A stretch of 64,000 bases of DNA from NCBI GenBank assembly GCA_032719365.1, contig CM064872.1:22731758-22795757 (forward strand), read 5' to 3'. Of the stretch, positions 58,167 to 64,000 are shown in pieces. Within the stretch, counting starts at the first letter, position 1; every line of letters begins with the position of its first letter. The notes under the pieces are model-generated. The model worked only from the letters and a program-made list of their open reading frames with translations, did not search any database and was not told where the DNA came from. The DNA comes from Prinsepia uniflora. Lineage: Eukaryota > Streptophyta > Magnoliopsida > Rosales > Rosaceae. The position numbers and the translations under genes are program-made.

Positions 58167-58306
58167 GGGTCCCTGACCCGAAATCACCATCATAACACAT
58201 AACTGGGTCCTAGGCCCGAATCCACATACAAACTGGACCTCAAGTCCGAATCGTAAACCAACTGGGCCTCCGGCCCGATTCCGTAAATTAAATGGGTTTC
58301 GAACCC
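58167..58306 (-). repeat. Array of 13-bp 4-5-4 inverted repeats
   Basis: Copies at 58167 (GGGT/ACCC), 58205 (GGGT/GCCC, one mismatch), 58234 (GGAC/GTCC), 58264 (GGGC/GCCC) and 58294 (GGGT/ACCC), each followed by CGA. Confidence 0.8.
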
Positions 58307-60017
58307 GAGTTTACCTTTTCAAATCCAAAATCATTTCATTAAACCATTTCCAAAACCATAAGAATGAAAAATCAGAGTAAAACCGAAAACCTCGATTTAC
58401 GTGCAAGCACGTAAATTGCCTCGTAATGCGTGAAACCATATAATTCACAACCACCCAAATCAACATCATGAAATCATATTCATAATCCATATAAAACATT
58501 TATGCATGCATAACATTTTAGAAATCAAGGTCCACTCACAGACCGTCCGAGATGCCGCCTCGATTTGCGTGCCATAGGCTCTCCCGAGCCGTTCACTGTC
58601 ACCGGGACTCCCAAACCTGTCCAAATTTTAATAGAAGGTTACTAACTACTTAATTAACTTCCCATTAAAGTGCCGTAATTTTCCCGAACTTTTAGCTATT
58701 TTTAAACCGACCCTAAACCTTCTGATGCCCCGAAACATATCGAGACGATGTCCGATTGACGCGAGACCAGTCCCAAAATCTTCGTTACATCGAATAGAAG
58801 ATTTCACATGTTGAACACTTTCCCAAATTATGGTACACACGCCCCAAGAAGGCTCCGAACACTATTCATCATCTCCTACATCAGTGAACCGGTTTTCTGG
58901 ACCGGTTACTGTTCATTGGTACTGTGCTGAACCGGCGTGACCGGTTCAGCAGTTTTCCTCCTCCATTTTGGTCCGATTTCAACCCCAATTAATCCTATAA
59001 TTCCTATTTCTTCATTCCCTATAATTTCCAATCATTAAAACAACCTAAAAACACATAAAACTCATGGTTTAATCTTTGAACCATACGGTTCAAACTTCCC
59101 AAAACTCTCCCATGGCTGCACAGCCATCCTAAGCTTCCTAAAACCTTCCTAATGACTTCCTAACAACCTATTTAATTCATTAAAACCATTAAAAACCAAC
59201 CATAATGCACAAATTGATTTAAAGGGGAAAAATGGCCTTACCGTGAACCTCTCGGGTTTCTCCCCCTCTCACCGCCGTGGACGCCGGTTCATGCTTCCAG
59301 AAGCCTCCTCAGTCTCTCACTCACTCTCTGGGTCTCATAGGTGATCATATGGGGTTGGGTTGGATGGGTTTGGGTTGCACAGAGATGGAGAGAAATAGTG
59401 AGATCGGGGAAATGGTTTGTGTTTTTGAATAGAAGAAAGAATGATCGATGCATGTATGTGAAGGAATGTCCAGTGGATGGGTGACACTTGTCACTCATCC
59501 ATTGGGCCTCCATTAAATATCTGGGCCCCACTAAAGTCCAAAAGTTAGGTCGTTTCGTAATTCGTACAATAGTGCACTTGAACTTCCGTGAAACGTAACT
59601 TCGCCGTCGAACGTCCAAATTCGACGTGCCGCCTGTCTATGGATTCGTATCGTCTCGATCTACGTAATCGTCCTCGACCCTCGGCCATCGGACATCCCGG
59701 TCAAAAAGTCAACTATTTGCTCTTTTTAACCATAATTACCAAAATGCCCCGAAACGTCTGAACGTCATAACTTCCTCCACGAACGTCGAAATTGAACGTG
59801 CCACCTGTCTATGAACTCGTGACGTCACGAACTACGTCACGATCATCGGTCAAAGTCCATTTGACCGTCCGAATGAAAAGTTAACTTTTTACCCACGCTA
59901 GGGGCAAAACGGTCATTTTGCATCGTTCGTCCGATTTCGCCTAACTAATCACAGATTAACCTCACTAATCGTGATTAGTCACTAATCTAATCTTGGAATT
60001 TGGGACGGGTCGTTACA

Positions 60018-60518
60018 CACCAAAATATCTGCCCAATCAGATATTTCCAAATCATCATCGTCTCGAAGTACGTGTATAGTGAAATCGACCTTCCGTGAAC
60101 TATAACTTCCTCGTTCGAAGTCCAATTTCAGCATGCCGCCTGTCCATGGATTCGTATCGTCCCGATCTACGTAACGGTCCTCGGCCCTCGGACCTCTCGA
60201 TCAAAAAGTCAACATTTTGCCCCTTTTAGCTAAAATTACCAAAATGCCCATAAACTTCCGAACGTCATAACTTTTTCCTCGAATGTCGGAATTGAACGTG
60301 CCACCTGTCTATGAACTCGTGACGTCCTAAACTACGTCACGGTCATCGGTCAAAGTTCATTTGACCACCCGATCGAAAAGTCAACATTTTGCCCATGCCC
60401 AAGGGCAAAACGGTCATTTTGCATTGTTCGTCCGATTTCGCCCAACTAATCACCGATTAATCTCACTAATCGTGATTAGTCACTACTCTAATCTAGGAAT
60501 TTGGGACGGATCGTTACA
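60018..60518 (-). mobile_element. Right piece of the outer solo LTR
   Basis: Carries the start of the LTR on its own strand, including U3 modules near 60127 and 60297. Ends GTTACA at 60518, directly before the GTTAG duplication. The frame at 60361..60672 is an artefact running from LTR into copia sequence. Confidence 0.8.
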
Positions 60519-60523
60519 GTTAG

Positions 60524-62776
60524 TAGAGACCAAGGGAAAGGGTACTTTGGTTATCAAGACTCGGAATAGTGATAAGATGATTAAAGAGGTGATGTTTGTA
60601 CCTGGTCTGGATGAGAACTTGTTAAGTGTGGGACAGATGGTGGAACGTGGCTATAATCTTGTGTTTGAATGAAGGAAGGCCACTATCTATGATCAGGTTC
60701 AAGAGATAGCAAGTGTTGCAATGACAGGAAACAGATGTTTTCCACTATCTTTCCACCATATTATACCAGTGGAAAAGCTTGTTGTTGAAGAAGGTGATAC
60801 ATGGTTATGGCACAGGAGATTTGGGCATCTAAACCATGCAAGTTTAACTGTTTTAGTCAAAGATGATATGGTAATTGGTTTACCTAGTCTATCTAAGAAG
60901 GAGGACTGTTGTGAAGGTTGCATACTAGGAAAACAGCATGTTGAAAGTTTTGACAAGAGTAGGGCCTGGAGGTCAACCAGGTTACTTGAGTTAGTGCACA
61001 CTGATGTCTGTGGACCTATGCAGACTAAGACTCAAAGTGTAAACAAGTATTTCCTGACTTTCATAGATGACTACTCAAGGATGTGGTGGGTTTATTTTCT
61101 CAGGCATAAATCAGGGGTTTTCAATACCTTTAAGAAGTTCAAATCCATGCTTGAACTCCAGACTGATTGCAAGATTAAGAAGATAAGAAGTGATAGAGGG
61201 GGTGAGTACATGTCTCAAGAGTTTCTGGATTTCTGTGAAGAGATGGGAATACAAAGACAGTTCAGTGTCTCATACAGTCCACAACAAAATGGTGTGGTTA
61301 AAAGGAGAAACAGAACAATTGTTGAAATGTCCAAAGCAATGCTTCATGAAAAGCAAATGCCCTATGAATTCTAGGCAGAAGCTGTAAACACAGCTGTTTA
61401 TTTGCTCAACAGGTGTCCTGCTAAAGCTATAAGGAAGTAAACACCATTTGAGGTGTGTAGTGGAAGGAAACGTGGTGTGAATCATCTAAGAATCTTTGGT
61501 TCAGTTTGTTATTTTCACATCCCTAATCAGCTCAGGCAGAAGCTGGATTCTTCAGCCTCAAAAGGAATTTTCATGGGATATGGCAGTTGTGAGAAAGGCT
61601 ATAGGGTTTACTGCCTAGAAACAAGGAAAATGGTGATTTCTAGGACAATGACTTTCAAGGAGAAAGCCATATGGGACTAGAAGACAAGCATGGAGTTTAG
61701 TGTACCACTCAACTCTGAAGAAGAAACTGTTGTTGTTCTGCTAATCATTGATCAAACAGGAGCATGTCAGGGACAGGACACTCAAAACAACTAGGGTGAT
61801 GAGAGTGATACAGAGGCTAGTAACACTCCTGTCAAGCTGGGAAGTTTGAATGAGATATATGCACAATGCCATGTAGAAATTGTTGAACCTGAAGGCTATC
61901 AGGATGCAGTCAAGGACTTGGCATGGCAGAAAGCAATGGAAGCAGAAATGGAGATGATTGAAAAGAATGACACTTGGAAACTGGTGGAAAGACCAACAAA
62001 CAAACCAGTGATTGGTACCAAATGGGTTTATAAGACCAAATTGAACCTAGATGGTTCAATTCAGAAGTTCAAAGCTAGGTTGGTTGCTAAGGGATATGCC
62101 CAGAAACCAGGGATTGACTTTAATGAGACTTTTGCACCTGTTGCAAGGTTAGATACTATTAGAACCCTGATTGCCCTAGATGCACAAAAGGAGTGGAAGC
62201 TGTTTCAGCTTGATGTGAAGTCAGCTTTTCTAAATGGGGTGCTTGAGGAAGAGGTTTATGTTGATCAACCTGAAGGGTTTGAAAGACAAGGACGGAAGGA
62301 CAAGGTTTACAAGTTGGAAAAGGCACTTTATGGATTAAAGCAAGCTCCAAGGGCCTGGTATGGTGAGATCAATTCCTTTCTGTTAGCTTTTGGTTTTCAA
62401 AGAAGTTCAAGTGAGGCTACATTGTACCTAAAGGTCAAGCAAGAAGAAGGAACTTTGATAGTGTCTATCTATGTAGATGACATCATCTATACAGGTGACA
62501 TTGAGGCTATGATGCAGGATTTCAAGGAGGAAATGATGGGGAGATATGAAATGACAAATTTGGGTATGTTACATCACTTCTTAAGTATGGGAATTCGGAA
62601 ATCTAAGTCTGGGATCTATATCGATCAGAGGAAATATGCATCTATACTACTAGAAAAGTTTGGTTTGAAATGATGCAAACCTGTAAGTATACCCCTAGTA
62701 GCTAATGAAAGATTGTAGAAAGAAGATGGCAGTGAGCCTACAGATGAACAGCTTTACAGACAATTGGTAGGCAGTT
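60524..62776 (+). pseudogene. Copia pol: protease end, integrase, reverse transcriptase (broken)
   Basis: Continues the copia frame after the insertion. Order: end of protease; GAG-pre-integrase (WHRRFGHLNHASL, then CCEGCILGKQH); integrase with HTDVCGP and SDRGGEY; then NGVVKRRNR, where the catalytic glutamate is lysine (codon 61300..61302). Stops at 60670..60672, 61372..61374 and 61678..61680 stand where tryptophan is usual. Reverse transcriptase (61846..62673) is open and holds [11 protein letters not shown] and YVDD. A further stop follows at 62671..62673. The sequence is cut at 62776 by another LTR before RNase H is complete. Confidence 0.88.
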
Positions 62777-64000
62777 TGACAGGACCAGCCCCAAATCCCT
62801 CGGGATTAGCGTGGGACGTGCCTGCTCCCGTCTGACACGAAGTGTCAGACCAGGAATATTTCCGTCTTTTGCCCAACCGGGCTATCAGAGTACGCTAGGA
62901 TCCGAATGAGGAATGCGATGTCTCGTCTCTGCTACAGCCACATCCGCGATCAACCTGAAGGGCATTCAAAACATAAAAGTTGTGAGTTGACGAAACAAAT
63001 AATTTTATAAAAACATTTCATAAAAGACCTTTATGCCCTTCATTAAAAACATGTGCATGCATTTAAAAAAACATTTCTAGGGTTCATGCCCGGTTCCCAT
63101 AAACCGTCATGAACCATCAAACCATTTAGTCCTTAGCCTGAAATCTGTCAATCAAATACCTGGGACCTCCGCCCAAACCAAAACACGTGGGAACTCGTCC
63201 CAAAACCACCTCATGTGGGTCTCAGCCCAAATCCAATACGCGAGGGTCTCAGCCCAATGCCATCTTAGTGAAAACCTGTCCACATATACATATATACATA
63301 TATAACCCATCCTAGGCACTTCCGGAGAAGATGCCATCTCGGGGCACACAGCCCCTAGGGATCACATCCCCGATATAGTCACGATGTCATCATATCTATC
63401 TAGTGTGCACACTACTCGGGGTCTCACCCCGAGTCTTCTCCCAGGAATCTCCATCTGGGAGGCTCAATCTCTGGATCTAGTCCGAGCTCTCTCTCTCTGG
63501 ATCTAGTCCACATATCTCTCCGGAATCTGGTCCGGGTCCACAACATCATAAGTAACCTCCACTCCTGGAACGGGATCCCTATGGGGATACCCATTCTGGT
63601 CTGTGGATCGTGACTCTCCAGGTCGACGCTGGAGGAGACCAAATCAATCATCTCGTAAGGAGGGTACATACATACCAGTATACCAAAACTCATAAAAGCG
63701 GGACTCACACCTGATAATACAAAGCAAATGGGCCTCCAGCCCGAACATAGAACTCAACAGGGCCTCTCGCCCGATTTTACAATAATTGGGCCTCGAGCCC
63801 GAACTCAAATCAACTGGGCATCGAGCCCGATATCTCAGGGTCAGTCACGATCCCGATCGTAGCGAGGCATGCAACCATCAATCCAGGACCGCTCTCAATC
63901 CTGGTATGTCGCCGTGAGCACATCACTGCCGCGACCATCTCGGGACCATGGTGCACACGTCGCCGATCGATCCTCTAAACCGTCAGCACTCCGAAGTCGA
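62777..64000 (-). mobile_element. Gypsy LTR, minus strand, cut by window end
   Basis: Starts TGACAGGACC, with a hairpin at 62830..62850, one minisatellite unit at 63076..63120 and an array of 13-bp inverted repeats at 63189..63828. It inserted into the copia element after CAGTT (62772..62776), the presumed target duplication; the other end is outside the window. Open frames 63152..63349 and 63424..63708 are not supported. Confidence 0.8.
63189..63828 (-). repeat. Array of 13-bp inverted repeats with varying stem pairs
   Basis: Copies include 63189 (GGGA/TCCC), 63418 (GGGG/CCCC), and 63730, 63760, 63788 and 63816 (GGGC/GCCC). All have 5-nt centres and most are followed by AA or GA. Imperfect copies at 63162, 63217 and 63244 have one mismatch. 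Confidence 0.8.

Larger units (their letters stand above)
57163..60017 (-). mobile_element. Second solo gypsy LTR (2855 bp, minus strand)
   Basis: TGACAGGACCC...GTCGTTACA on the plus strand, with a perfect target duplication CACCA at 57158..57162 and 60018..60022. No interior. Contains a hairpin at 57216..57236, GGGN...N'CCC repeats at 57497..57729 and 58167..58306, a four-copy 50-bp minisatellite at 57965..58150, and paired U3 modules near 59609 and 59797. Confidence 0.9.
26287..60518 (-). mobile_element. Solo gypsy LTR (minus strand), split by later insertions
   Basis: Three pieces belong to one LTR: 26287..27280, 55517..57162 and 60018..60518, about 3.1 kb in total. On the plus strand it starts TGTCAGGACCC (one base off the usual TGACAGG) and ends GATCGTTACA. 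It is flanked by GTTAG at 26282..26286 and 60519..60523. It matches the solo LTR 17949..20723 in inverted orientation. No interior, primer site or polypurine tract belongs to it, so it is solo. It was the target for the Tekay element at 27284 and the second solo LTR at 57163. Confidence 0.85.
24479..62776 (+). mobile_element. Ty1/copia element, split by nested gypsy insertions and truncated at 62777
   Basis: Own sequence: 24479..26286 and 60524..62776. The 5' LTR is 24479..25092, the primer site 25093..25104, and gag starts at 25181. The protease to reverse transcriptase order (integrase before reverse transcriptase) is the copia arrangement. The reading frame resumes exactly across the 34-kb insert once one copy of the GTTAG duplication is removed. 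At 62777 a further gypsy LTR enters, so RNase H and the 3' LTR lie outside the window. Dead: stops, frameshifts and a lost integrase glutamate. Confidence 0.9.

Noticed and set aside
26287..60518. Reading the outer LTR pieces as the two LTRs of one full element
   Set aside because: The pieces fit end to end as one LTR without overlap, and no interior of that family lies between them.

Overview
The window reads as nuclear DNA of a flowering plant, probably a eudicot. It holds one intact host gene, a four-exon nuclear gene for plastid ribosomal protein L11 (complement 11238..13783), and most of the remainder is transposable elements of plant type: long-LTR Ty3/gypsy chromoviruses of Tekay/Del type, a Ty1/copia element, a LINE tail and MITEs. 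I see no bacterial, organellar-genome, rRNA, tRNA or CRISPR features.

Layout. 1-9135: a plus-strand gypsy LTR (1..949 and 7436..7907) is split by a minus-strand non-autonomous LARD-like element (955..7435; 3.5-kb LTR, 2.7-kb non-coding interior). A decayed LINE tail (7908..9135) follows. 9136-15171: gene-bearing island with the L11 gene, two Tourist-like MITEs (one in intron 3), a 40-bp poly-C tract just upstream of the start codon, and a terminal-inverted-repeat element (14640..15171). 15172-22180: two decayed gypsy remnants, the second split by a clean solo LTR (17949..20723, target duplication AATAA). 22181-24478: AT-rich intergenic DNA with one old inverted-repeat element and an unexplained exon-like frame.

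24479-64000 is a nest of insertions that can be ordered from target-site duplications. A copia element (from 24479) was hit at 26286 by a gypsy LTR now solo (26287..60518, duplication GTTAG). That LTR received a complete but dead minus-strand Tekay element (27284..55516, duplication ACATC) and a second solo LTR (57163..60017, duplication CACCA). The 5' LTR of the dead Tekay element was then hit by a young plus-strand Tekay array, LTR-body-LTR-body-LTR (36995..55137, duplication ATAAC, period 7585 bp). Both of its 1481-codon gag-pol frames are open. A further minus-strand LTR enters the copia element at 62777 and runs off the window.

How the parts work together. The two open polyproteins carry gag, protease, reverse transcriptase, RNase H, integrase and a C-terminal chromodomain-like segment, with LTR promoters, an initiator-Met tRNA primer site and polypurine tracts, so on paper they are retrotransposition-competent. 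Both copies, however, have FNDD where the dead relative has FIDD at the reverse transcriptase active site. Beyond known families, the most unusual signal is a set of short inverted-repeat arrays in the long LTRs, in which the stems differ from copy to copy but keep base pairing (4-5-4, 4-6-4 and 6-3-6 forms). Other shared LTR features are a dense ACGT-core cluster, a duplicated U3 module and a hairpin near the LTR end.
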